Positions 1-5,386 of a stretch of DNA of 5,386 nt are shown in pieces. A program made the position numbers and the translations under genes. The notes beneath the pieces are model-generated. The model saw nothing but the letters and a program-made list of their open reading frames with translations, was not told the DNA's origin and searched no databases. Within the stretch, counting starts at the first letter, position 1. Every line of letters starts with the position of its first letter. The stretch covers positions 1 to 5,386 of the forward strand of contig VGGM01000130.1 of the NCBI GenBank assembly GCA_016868515.1. Reading direction: 5' to 3'. This DNA comes from Bacteroidota bacterium. GTDB lineage: Bacteria > Bacteroidota > Bacteroidia > Bacteroidales > VadinHA17.

Positions 1-1
1 C

Positions 2-763
2 CTCCGTAACAAGGAAAAACTCTACCAGGAGGATATCCGTCTCCAGCAATCCTCGCTGAGCCGCGACTCACTTCTTTTCAGACAGGGCGCAGTTACCGCA
101 GCCGCCTTTGAAAAGTCACAGCAGCTCTTTCTGGCAAGGAGAATTGAACTCCAGCAGATCAACCTCGACATTCTTGCCGAATCAATCTCATTGAACCGAA
201 GGGAACAGGATCTCCGGGACCTTGCAATCAAAAGGGAAGAGGAGACGCAGATTCTCAACGACGAACTCTCAGCCTCCTTTGCCGCCCTTAACGCTGCTAT
301 TGAAACATGGAAGAACAGGTATCTCTTCGCTGCACCTGTCGATGGAACGGTGGTGTTCCTGAAATTCCTCAGTCCTCAGCAGTTTGTGGCTGAGAATGAG
401 GCGGTGATGACACTGATGCCCGCCACCAGTGGCGAACCATTTGGAATGATCATGCTTCCCATGCAGCGTTCAGGCAAGGTAAAGGAGGGTATGGAGGTAA
501 ACATCAAACTTGGCGGCTTCCCATTCCTCGAGTATGGAACGGTGAAAGGCCGGGTGGGAACAATATCTCCGGTCGCCGATGGTAAAAGCTATCTTGTCGA
601 AATTATACTTCCCGACCGACTGCTTACAAACTATGGGGAACAACTGCCGCTTACACAGAATATGTCGGGCCTGGCAGAGATAATTACCGATGACCATAAC
701 CTGCTCAGTAAAATAATAAACCCTCTGCGCTATTTGATTATAAGAAACAGTCAGAAAGAGTAA
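2..763 (+). CDS. HlyD-family efflux adaptor (membrane fusion protein), C-terminal part, 5' truncated by window edge
   Basis: The reading frame is open from the left edge to a TAA at 761-763, giving 253 visible residues; the true start is outside the window. The first ~105 residues are rich in Gln, Glu, Leu, Arg and Lys with few helix breakers, as expected for the alpha-hairpin coiled coil of a periplasmic adaptor. Next comes the returning lipoyl half-motif (FAAPVDGTVVFL, about residues 110-121), then a beta-barrel-like region (KVKEGMEVNIKLGGFPF, GTVKGRVGTISPV) and a tail with LPLTQNMSGLAEII. In this family the protein bridges an inner-membrane transporter and an outer-membrane channel; adaptors of this type often partner ABC exporters of peptides, but no partner is visible here. 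An internal TTG at 191 is not a credible start because coding continues upstream. It converges on the pxp operon with a 3-bp gap. The family call is firm; the substrate is unknown. Confidence 0.86.
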   Translation, partial: LRNKEKLYQEDIRLQQSSLSRDSLLFRQGAVTAAAFEKSQQLFLARRIELQQINLDILAESISLNRREQDLRDLAIKREEETQILNDELSASFAALNAAIETWKNRYLFAAPVDGTVVFLKFLSPQQFVAENEAVMTLMPATSGEPFGMIMLPMQRSGKVKEGMEVNIKLGGFPFLEYGTVKGRVGTISPVADGKSYLVEIILPDRLLTNYGEQLPLTQNMSGLAEIITDDHNLLSKIINPLRYLIIRNSQKE

Positions 764-766
764 TGG

Positions 767-1750
767 TCAGCCTCCTTTATTCCTGTACCTTTCCATTGTT
801 ATCCTGTTATCCCCTCTTCCAAATACCTCATCAAGTTCATTCATCACCTTCACTAGCTGCCTTACCGCTTCTCCATTTTCAATTAACCTGAAGTTTACCA
901 TATCGCCTGGTTTGAGCTGTCCCGTTTTCCAGAGGCTGGATGTTGCCAGAACGGCTATCTGTGTATACCCGCCAACAGTCTGACTGTCAGCAAGCATCAT
1001 TACCGGATTTCCGTCACCAGGTACCTGTATGGTTCCCGGTACAATAGGATAGGAGATGACATCAGCTTTGTCGCGGTGACTGATCGTATGCCCCGAAAGC
1101 CTTATCCCCATCCTGTCAGAATAGTTCGATACGCTGAAGGTCTCCCTGTAAAACAAACCAATGCTCTCTTCAGGGAAAGCCTCGCAGTCAATACCTGAAA
1201 CTACACTGAGAACCTGGCACTGCTTCCATTCGGGAATCAGATGCAGTGGTAATGCAACCGGTTTCCTGAAAGCATTATAATGAGAACCTGTTTCTACAAT
1301 ATCTCCCTCTTCGCACTTGCGGCCATTTAAACCACCGGTTTTTCCCCTGAGGTATGTTGAGGCACTGCCCATCACCACAGGAACCCTTAATCCGCCAGCC
1401 ACCGACAGATAGGCTCTTGCTCCTGAAGCGGGGTAACTGAACGAAAGCCGGTCTTTCCGGCCTACCCTGTGAGACTTCCACATCTCAACCTGCTGTCCGT
1501 TTATGGTTGGATACATTTCCGCACCGGTTACTGCAATAAGCAATCTCCCCGTAAACTCAATCTCCGGACCCGTTAAAGTTATTTCCAGCGATGGGACTCC
1601 CGGTTCGTTGCCAACCAACAAATTTCCGGTCATATGCGAAAAGAAATCCATGGCTCCTGAAAGTGGCATGCCGTAGCTTCGGTACCCATACCGGCCGCTG
1701 TCCTGAACAGTCGTCAGGAATCCGGGCGATAATATTTTAAGCCTGCCCAT
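767..1750 (-). CDS. pxpC: 5-oxoprolinase subunit C (PxpC/KipA family)
   Basis: This is a 327-residue protein, normal for the family. With PxpA and PxpB it makes the cytoplasmic ATP-dependent 5-oxoprolinase that converts 5-oxoproline to L-glutamate. Visible family signatures are TTVQDSGRYGY near residues 13-23 followed by SGAMD, GSASTYLRGKTGG near 128-140, SDRMGIRLSG near 211-220, and the long conserved block running from VPGTIQVPGDG through LADSQTVGGY near 237-262. Such proteins are often labelled biotin-dependent carboxyltransferase or allophanate hydrolase subunit 2; the pxpA and pxpB neighbours make the oxoprolinase role far more likely, and no biotin carboxylase gene is present. I chose the ATG at 1750, five nt past the pxpB stop, just before the usual family N-terminus. 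A TTG at 1759 overlapping the pxpB TGA would add three residues. No Shine-Dalgarno is seen before either start, which suggests translation coupled to pxpB. Confidence 0.95.
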   Translation of the reverse strand: MGRLKILSPGFLTTVQDSGRYGYRSYGMPLSGAMDFFSHMTGNLLVGNEPGVPSLEITLTGPEIEFTGRLLIAVTGAEMYPTINGQQVEMWKSHRVGRKDRLSFSYPASGARAYLSVAGGLRVPVVMGSASTYLRGKTGGLNGRKCEEGDIVETGSHYNAFRKPVALPLHLIPEWKQCQVLSVVSGIDCEAFPEESIGLFYRETFSVSNYSDRMGIRLSGHTISHRDKADVISYPIVPGTIQVPGDGNPVMMLADSQTVGGYTQIAVLATSSLWKTGQLKPGDMVNFRLIENGEAVRQLVKVMNELDEVFGRGDNRITMERYRNKGG

Positions 1751-1755
1751 AACTA

Positions 1756-2469
1756 TCAACCGAATGTTTCGGGTTCATATTCATCATTGTTAATCAATTC
1801 ACAGATGTGCCAGAATTCATAGTTGTCAACCGACCTGAACCTGACTCTCATTCCTGCCTTAAGCAGAAATGCAGGATCCCTGTCCTGATCAAACAGAATA
1901 AGAGGAGTGCGCCCTATTATCTGCCAACCTCCCGGACTGTCAACAGGGTATATCCCGGTCTGGTCGCCGGCAATACCTACCGATCCTGCCTGTATATTTA
2001 TTGCCGGCTCCTTCTTTCTGGGAGTAGACAGCCCCGGGTCCATGCCTCCCATATACGGAAATCCAGGTGTGAAACCCAGCAGATGTATAGTGTATTTACC
2101 CGATGAATGAATGGATGCAACCTCACTCCGAGTGAGTGAGCAGTGGTCAGCCACATATTGCAGGTCGGGACCATAATCCCCTCCGTATGCAACCGGTATA
2201 ATCAACCCGGGAGAATCTGATGACACCTTCTGCTCCTTAAGATTACCCGCTGCAGTCCTGGCTATTGATCTCACTGCATCGTAGCTTGTTACAAGCGGAT
2301 CAAAGTAAACCATCACTCCGGTATATGATGAAACCGACTCAATGATTCCTGCCGATCCTGCGTCAATGATAAGGTCGGCCAGGGTCTTGTTGCTTGCGCT
2401 CAGTTCAGTTTCTGTATTATTTCCTGTCCGGACAAAGAGAGCCGAATCACCTGATCTTAAAAAATCCAT
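1756..2469 (-). CDS. pxpB: 5-oxoprolinase subunit B (PxpB/KipI family)
   Basis: This 237-residue cytoplasmic protein is the expected length for PxpB, the partner of PxpC. The N-terminal ~85 residues form the small domain of the family (SGDSALFV near 6-13, VMVYFDPL near 52-59). The C-terminal cyclophilin-like domain carries the diagnostic runs: VAYGGDYGPDL (93-103), GFTPGFPYMGG (132-142), AGSVGIAGDQTGIYP (161-175) and SPGGWQIIGRTP (178-189). KipI of Bacillus subtilis was first described as an inhibitor of the sporulation kinase KinA. A signalling role is not suggested here, since all three oxoprolinase subunits are adjacent. The ATG at 2469 shares its A with the pxpA stop (TAATG), and a strong Shine-Dalgarno lies five nt upstream. 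The N-terminus starts exactly where the family begins. No frameshift or missing block is seen. Confidence 0.96.
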   Translation of the reverse strand: MDFLRSGDSALFVRTGNNTETELSASNKTLADLIIDAGSAGIIESVSSYTGVMVYFDPLVTSYDAVRSIARTAAGNLKEQKVSSDSPGLIIPVAYGGDYGPDLQYVADHCSLTRSEVASIHSSGKYTIHLLGFTPGFPYMGGMDPGLSTPRKKEPAINIQAGSVGIAGDQTGIYPVDSPGGWQIIGRTPLILFDQDRDPAFLLKAGMRVRFRSVDNYEFWHICELINNDEYEPETFG

Positions 2470-3239
2470 TATTGCCTCCTTCCCGTAAATGGTTTTACCG
2501 GAACCCCGTTTACTGACAGAATATCGTTAATTGCCCTGGCAATATCAACTGCACCCTGTGTATCACCATGTACACATACCGAATCGGCATTGAGATGCAG
2601 GTAACTTCCGTCTGAAGAGACTATCCTTTTCTCAACTGCAATTGATATTGTTCTGGCGGCACATACCGACGGATTGCTGATTACCGATCCTTTTTCCGAC
2701 CTCGGTACCAGTTTGCCATCGGAGTTGTATTGCCTGTCGGCAAACGCCTCGCTGGCAAAACGGATACCACTTTTAATAGCTGCCTGTTCCATCAGCGAAC
2801 CGTGAAGACAGAGAAGTATTATATCGTCACCGGCCCTTCTTACGGCTTCGGCAATTGCCAGCGCAGCTTCACTGTCGCGCGCTGCATCGTTGTACATTGC
2901 CCCATGTGGCTTAACATGCCTCAAAACTCCGCCTTCCGAACCGGCTATGCTTTTCAGGGCTCCCGTCTGGTAAAGTACCATTGTGTAAATCTCTTCAGGA
3001 GTGTATTGAATGCTTCTCCTCCCAAATCCCTGGATATCAGGGTATCCAGGGTGTGCTCCGATTGCAACACCTGCCCCGAGGCAAAGCCTGACCGTTTTTC
3101 TCATCGTAATGCAGTCGCCGGCGTGAAAACCACAGGCTATGTTTGCCGATGAGATATATTCAATCATCATCTCATCATGGCCCAGTTCATACCTGCCATA
3201 GCTCTCGCCCATATCGCAATTGATATCAATGCTCATCAT
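2469..3239 (-). CDS. pxpA: 5-oxoprolinase subunit A (PxpA, LamB/YcsF family)
   Basis: This 256-residue protein matches the YcsF/LamB family in length and in every main signature. These are DINCDMGES (5-13), NIACGFHAGD (33-42), GAHPGYPD (61-68) then GFGRR, QTGALK (91-96), HVKPHGAMYND (108-118), EAFADRQY (164-171) and CVHGDT (222-227). The conserved His and Asp residues in these runs are the probable active-site or metal-binding set, by family knowledge. PxpA works with PxpBC to hydrolyse 5-oxoproline to glutamate at the cost of ATP. The start is a double ATG (3237-3239 and 3234-3236); either gives the normal N-terminus, differing by one Met. The gene begins nine nt after the transporter stop, with no evident Shine-Dalgarno, and overlaps pxpB by one nt, so the four genes are very likely one transcript. 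The old lactam-utilisation (LamB) label is a name from fungal homologues. Confidence 0.97.
   Translation of the reverse strand: MMSIDINCDMGESYGRYELGHDEMMIEYISSANIACGFHAGDCITMRKTVRLCLGAGVAIGAHPGYPDIQGFGRRSIQYTPEEIYTMVLYQTGALKSIAGSEGGVLRHVKPHGAMYNDAARDSEAALAIAEAVRRAGDDIILLCLHGSLMEQAAIKSGIRFASEAFADRQYNSDGKLVPRSEKGSVISNPSVCAARTISIAVEKRIVSSDGSYLHLNADSVCVHGDTQGAVDIARAINDILSVNGVPVKPFTGRRQ
2475..2481 (-). promoter_or_regulatory. Strong Shine-Dalgarno for pxpB inside the end of pxpA
   Basis: The minus strand reads AAGGAGG, five nt before the pxpB ATG at 2469. It also encodes the Arg-Arg of the last pxpA residues (GRRQ). It is the only near-perfect ribosome binding site in the window; the other starts in the operon have none. 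Combined with the TAATG junction it would support efficient re-initiation on pxpB. Confidence 0.7.
3028..3051. repeat. Perfect 9-bp inverted repeat inside pxpA
   Basis: CCCTGGATA (3028-3036) and TATCCAGGG (3043-3051) are exact reverse complements separated by six bases. The element encodes part of the conserved HPGYPDIQG run (residues 63-71), so protein constraint explains the position but not necessarily the perfect pairing. In the mRNA it could form a stable hairpin about 190 nt into the gene. No function is claimed. Confidence 0.55.
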
Positions 3240-3248
3240 GTAAATTAT

Positions 3249-4496
3249 TTATATTATACCGGCCACGCCGGCTATACTCCTCAACCCAAGCAGAAAGGTA
3301 ATCAATATTATAATAATTCCGACACTGTTCCTGACCGGTCCGTTCACCGCATCGCCCATTATCTGCCTGTTATTGACTGCTTTCAGCAGGAATATGGCCA
3401 GAACAGGCAACAGCAATCCGTTCATGAACTGTGCCAGCAGTATCATCCTCACCGGGCGCATACCCAGAGTGGCAAATAAAACCCCTGTAAACAGAACGCA
3501 GATCCATATAAGTCTGAATGGCCTGCTCCGCATATTGTTTTCCAGATTGAGCACACCGGTAATTGCATACGATGCTGCAAGAGGAGCTGTAACAGCGCTC
3601 GATATGCCGGCTGAGAATATCCCGGCTGCCATAAAATACCTTGACACACCACCCAGAAGTGGCTCAAGCTGCACTCCAAGATCGGCAACACCGGCAATCT
3701 CCCTTCCGGTACCATAAAAAGCCGAGGCAGAGGTTACCACTATTGCTCCTGAAATAACGCCTCCAAGGCCTATGGCAATCACGCTGTCAATAGTCGATTT
3801 TGATATATCGTCTCTCCGTTTCCATTTCTCCCTGGCTGCCGAAGCGTGAAGGAACAGATTGTAGGGAACCACGGTTGTTCCAATCAGGCCTATCAGCATT
3901 ACAAGTGATCCATTTGGTATTTCCGGCACAAACAATCCTCTCAGTATCGCTGCAAGGGGTGGTTTTATCATTACCGCGGCTGTAATGAATGTTATACTCA
4001 TTAATATTACAAGCGACACCAGAATTCTCTCGAGCATCCTGTAGCTCCCGCTGAACAGAATAATGAACGCCAGTACTCCGGTTATCAATGGCCATATCCT
4101 TATCGATACAGCCCCTGCTTTAATTGTTGAAACCGAAGTGACCGATTCAATTCCCATTGAGGCACCTGCTATGTTCCCTGCTTCGTAGGCTGCGTTGCCT
4201 ATTCCTATAGCCAGTATTACAACTGCAACGGCAGCAATCCTTCCCCCGGAGCTGAATGACATGTTGATCGCTTCTCCCAGGCTTCTCCTGCCGGCAATTC
4301 CGAGACGCGAGGCCATGTCCTGTAAAATAATTGTGGCTATGGTTGCAAAAAGTAAACCCCATAAGAGGGTGAAACCCCATGAAGCTCCGGCAAGGGTGCA
4401 GGTGGTAAGAGTACCCGGACCAATAAATGCTGCCGTAACCAGCGCTGCAGGCCCGAACTCCCTGAGCGATCTGAAAAAACCTCTAATGCCTGCCAT
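3249..4496 (-). CDS. Nramp-fold (SLC11-related) transporter with non-canonical binding site, first gene of the pxp operon
   Basis: This 415-residue inner-membrane protein has about 11 hydrophobic helices (roughly 16-37, 41-64, 85-110, 132-150, 156-178, 197-218, 237-260, 286-313, 328-346, 351-372, 390-413), as in bacterial MntH. Family landmarks are GPAALVTAAFIGPGT in helix 1, VPYNLFLHAS in helix 6 and NGLLLPV in helix 10. In classical Nramps helix 1 reads DPGN and helix 6 MPH; here these are GPGT (26-29) and VPYN (210-213). The Asp, Asn, Met and His of the metal site are therefore replaced by Gly, Thr, Val and Tyr. In helix 3 the Glu of the usual D-x-x-E pair appears kept (E105), with Ala in the Asp position. 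Automatic annotation would say divalent metal transporter, but Mn/Fe transport is doubtful. Position ahead of pxpABC suggests a role in 5-oxoproline use; Bacillus subtilis ycsG is a comparable case. The ATG at 4496 is chosen because the N-terminus then fits the family. No symbol is assigned because mntH would mislead. Confidence 0.92.
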   Translation of the reverse strand: MAGIRGFFRSLREFGPAALVTAAFIGPGTLTTCTLAGASWGFTLLWGLLFATIATIILQDMASRLGIAGRRSLGEAINMSFSSGGRIAAVAVVILAIGIGNAAYEAGNIAGASMGIESVTSVSTIKAGAVSIRIWPLITGVLAFIILFSGSYRMLERILVSLVILMSITFITAAVMIKPPLAAILRGLFVPEIPNGSLVMLIGLIGTTVVPYNLFLHASAAREKWKRRDDISKSTIDSVIAIGLGGVISGAIVVTSASAFYGTGREIAGVADLGVQLEPLLGGVSRYFMAAGIFSAGISSAVTAPLAASYAITGVLNLENNMRSRPFRLIWICVLFTGVLFATLGMRPVRMILLAQFMNGLLLPVLAIFLLKAVNNRQIMGDAVNGPVRNSVGIIIILITFLLGLRSIAGVAGII

Positions 4497-4601
4497 AAGT
4501 GATTACCATAATCAAACCTGTTATAAAGATACCAAAATTGTCTTGCTGGTATGTACTGAGGGCAGGAATGCAACAAAACCCCGAATTTATGGATATGTCA
4601 A

Positions 4602-4632
4602 TAATGTTACCGATTCGATTAATTTGACCAAA
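4602..4632 (-). promoter_or_regulatory. Weak candidate promoter for the transporter-pxpABC operon
   Basis: On the minus strand TTTG (4629-4632) is followed after 19 bases by TAACATTA (4602-4609), which keeps the TA and two of the four TTTG bases of the -7 element. Spacing is right but the -7 match is poor. It would give a leader of about 100 nt before the ATG at 4496. A promoter must lie somewhere upstream of 4496 because the flanking gene is divergent; this is the best match I see. Confidence 0.2.
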
Positions 4633-4634
4633 CC

Positions 4635-4666
4635 TTTGAGTTTTAATAAATATTTCAATATTTTCG
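4635..4666 (+). promoter_or_regulatory. Candidate Bacteroidota-type promoter for the DUF349-like gene
   Basis: TTTG at 4635-4638 is followed after 20 bases by TATTTTCG at 4659-4666. The established Bacteroidota vegetative consensus is TTTG at -33 and TAnnTTTG at -7 with about 19-21 bases between, so there is one mismatch (C for T). Transcription would start around 4671-4674, leaving a leader of about 60 nt before the ATG at 4733. This is a match by eye in AT-rich DNA, so it remains tentative. Confidence 0.42.
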
Positions 4667-4676
4667 TACTCTGAAA

Positions 4677-4699
4677 AAATCACACTTACATTGTGATTT
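4677..4699. repeat. Perfect 8-bp inverted repeat in the divergent intergenic region
   Basis: AAATCACA (4677-4684) and TGTGATTT (4692-4699) are exact reverse complements around a 7-base loop. The element lies just downstream of the plus-strand promoter candidate, so it would fall at the 5' end of the mRNA or cover the early transcribed region. It could be an operator for a dimeric regulator or a 5' leader hairpin. No downstream T-run of the kind a terminator needs is present. Confidence 0.5.
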
Positions 4700-4732
4700 G
4701 TTCTTGGTAATGCGTTGATAATAAGAGGATTG

Positions 4733-5386
4733 ATGAAGAAGAAGCATAATCCGGAAGAACCTGTTCAGGATGAACAATTCGGGGCTGAGAATTCTGCCGC
4801 CGAAATTTCTGAGAAGATCAGTGACGAAACCGTTGTAAATGATTCAGCTGAAAATGCAGTTGATGAGATCCCTTCTGAAGTTGATACAGATGAAGGCCAG
4901 GAGATTGTTGTTCCCGGAATTCCGACCGTTGAGATGGTTGCTGTGGCCGAACTTGAGGCAGATGACGAAACTGATGTTGAGGAGCCGGACGACCCACAGG
5001 AGGCTGATGAAGAGAACGGCGACGTAGTTCCTGTGGACCATCAGTATATTGAAGATGAAGAGGATAAATACAAGGACATAGAGCTGCCTCCGGTTGATTA
5101 TTCCGGGTTCTCAATGAATGACCTGGTTGAGACCCTCGCTCTGATTGTTGACAACCGGCCGGTGAATGAGATCAGGGATGATGTGGAAAGAATACGCATC
5201 CAGTTTTATAAGAAACACAAGGCAGCGGCTGATGAGGTAAAATCGAAATTCATTGAGGATGGCGGAAAAACTGAGGATTTCAAAGCACCTCATGATCCGC
5301 TTGAGAACAGGCTTAAGGATATCCTCGAGAAATACCGCAGTAAGCGTTCCGACCAGTCGAAGGTGCAGGAGGCTGAAAAACAGGAG
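4733..5386 (+). CDS. DUF349-type acidic protein, N-terminal part, 3' truncated by window edge
   Basis: The frame is open from the ATG at 4733 to the last base, giving 218 residues with no stop. An in-frame TGA at 4694-4696 makes this the first possible ATG. Residues 1-120 are a low-complexity acidic tail (42 Asp/Glu against 6 Lys/Arg), probably disordered. From about 121 a folded, helical part begins (SGFSMNDLVETLALIVDN, then NEIRDDVERIRIQFYKKHK), followed by FIEDGG...EDFKAPHDPLENRLKDILEKYRSKR at 173-205. This order resembles the N-terminal region of Bacteroidota DUF349 proteins, which carry several helical DUF349 repeats further downstream; those repeats are beyond the edge, so the call rests on pattern memory. 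No signal peptide or membrane segment is seen, so it is probably cytoplasmic. The molecular function of the family is not established to my knowledge. A weak purine-rich stretch (AGAGGA, 4724-4729) sits very close to the start. Confidence 0.82.
   Translation, partial: MKKKHNPEEPVQDEQFGAENSAAEISEKISDETVVNDSAENAVDEIPSEVDTDEGQEIVVPGIPTVEMVAVAELEADDETDVEEPDDPQEADEENGDVVPVDHQYIEDEEDKYKDIELPPVDYSGFSMNDLVETLALIVDNRPVNEIRDDVERIRIQFYKKHKAAADEVKSKFIEDGGKTEDFKAPHDPLENRLKDILEKYRSKRSDQSKVQEAEKQE

Noticed and set aside
2122..2136. CTCACT-CCG-AGTGAG short hairpin within pxpB
   Set aside because: Six-bp stem inside coding sequence, explained by ordinary Ser-Leu-Thr-Arg-Ser-Glu codons.
767..2469. Urea amidolyase / allophanate hydrolase or biotin-dependent carboxyltransferase role for the pxpB-pxpC pair
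   Set aside because: The two halves resemble those enzymes, but the adjacent pxpA and the lack of biotin carboxylase or amidase genes favour 5-oxoprolinase.
2730..3152. 140-residue plus-strand reading frame opposite pxpA
   Set aside because: It is antisense to a strongly conserved gene, rich in Cys/Arg/Ser as expected of a shadow frame, with no family resemblance.
4195..4674. 159-residue plus-strand reading frame antisense to the transporter start and running through the intergenic region
   Set aside because: It lies mostly opposite a clear membrane-protein gene, has no recognisable domain, and mirrors that gene's codon pattern.
4483..4683. 66-residue minus-strand frame from a GTG, covering the leader and overlapping the transporter start; possible leader peptide
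   Set aside because: Composition reflects AT-rich noncoding DNA, there is no Shine-Dalgarno, and it starts inside the inverted repeat.
4710..4718. ATG-CGT-TGA mini-ORF in the leader of the DUF349-like gene
   Set aside because: Two codons with no ribosome binding site; expected by chance.
1..5386. Window length equals that of the phage phiX174 genome
   Set aside because: The content is bacterial metabolic and transport genes, with genes cut at both edges; the length is coincidental.

Overview
The window looks like a chromosomal segment from a member of the Bacteroidota, probably Bacteroidales-like. The support is indirect. The right-hand gene resembles the acidic, DUF349-type proteins common in that phylum. 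Most starts lack a clear Shine-Dalgarno sequence. One divergent promoter candidate fits the TTTG / TAnnTTTG pattern, and the left-hand adaptor resembles Bacteroidota HlyD-type export proteins. No rRNA, tRNA, mobile element, CRISPR array or phage gene was found.

Layout from left to right: (1) positions 2-763, plus strand, hold the C-terminal part of a HlyD/membrane-fusion-type efflux adaptor whose N-terminus lies outside the window. (2) Positions 767-4496, minus strand, hold a compact four-gene operon read right to left: an Nramp-fold transporter, then pxpA, pxpB and pxpC. Gaps are 9 nt, a 1-nt overlap and about 5 nt. Its last gene ends 3 bp from the stop of the convergent efflux gene. (3) Positions 4497-4732 are an AT-rich 236-bp divergent intergenic region with promoter candidates and a perfect 8-bp inverted repeat. 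(4) From 4733 to the right edge, plus strand, is the start of a DUF349-like acidic protein, open to the end of the window.

The central operon is best read as a 5-oxoproline (pyroglutamate) salvage unit. PxpA, PxpB and PxpC together form the prokaryotic ATP-dependent 5-oxoprolinase, which turns 5-oxoproline into glutamate. The transporter is the most interesting part. It has the Nramp fold and length, but the side chains that bind metal in classical Nramps are all replaced (DPGN becomes GPGT in helix 1, MPH becomes VPY in helix 6). An Nramp-type gene (ycsG) also sits in the Bacillus subtilis ycsF-kipI-kipA cluster, so the association is not unique to this window. Together these points suggest a substrate other than Mn/Fe, possibly 5-oxoproline itself, but that is inference.
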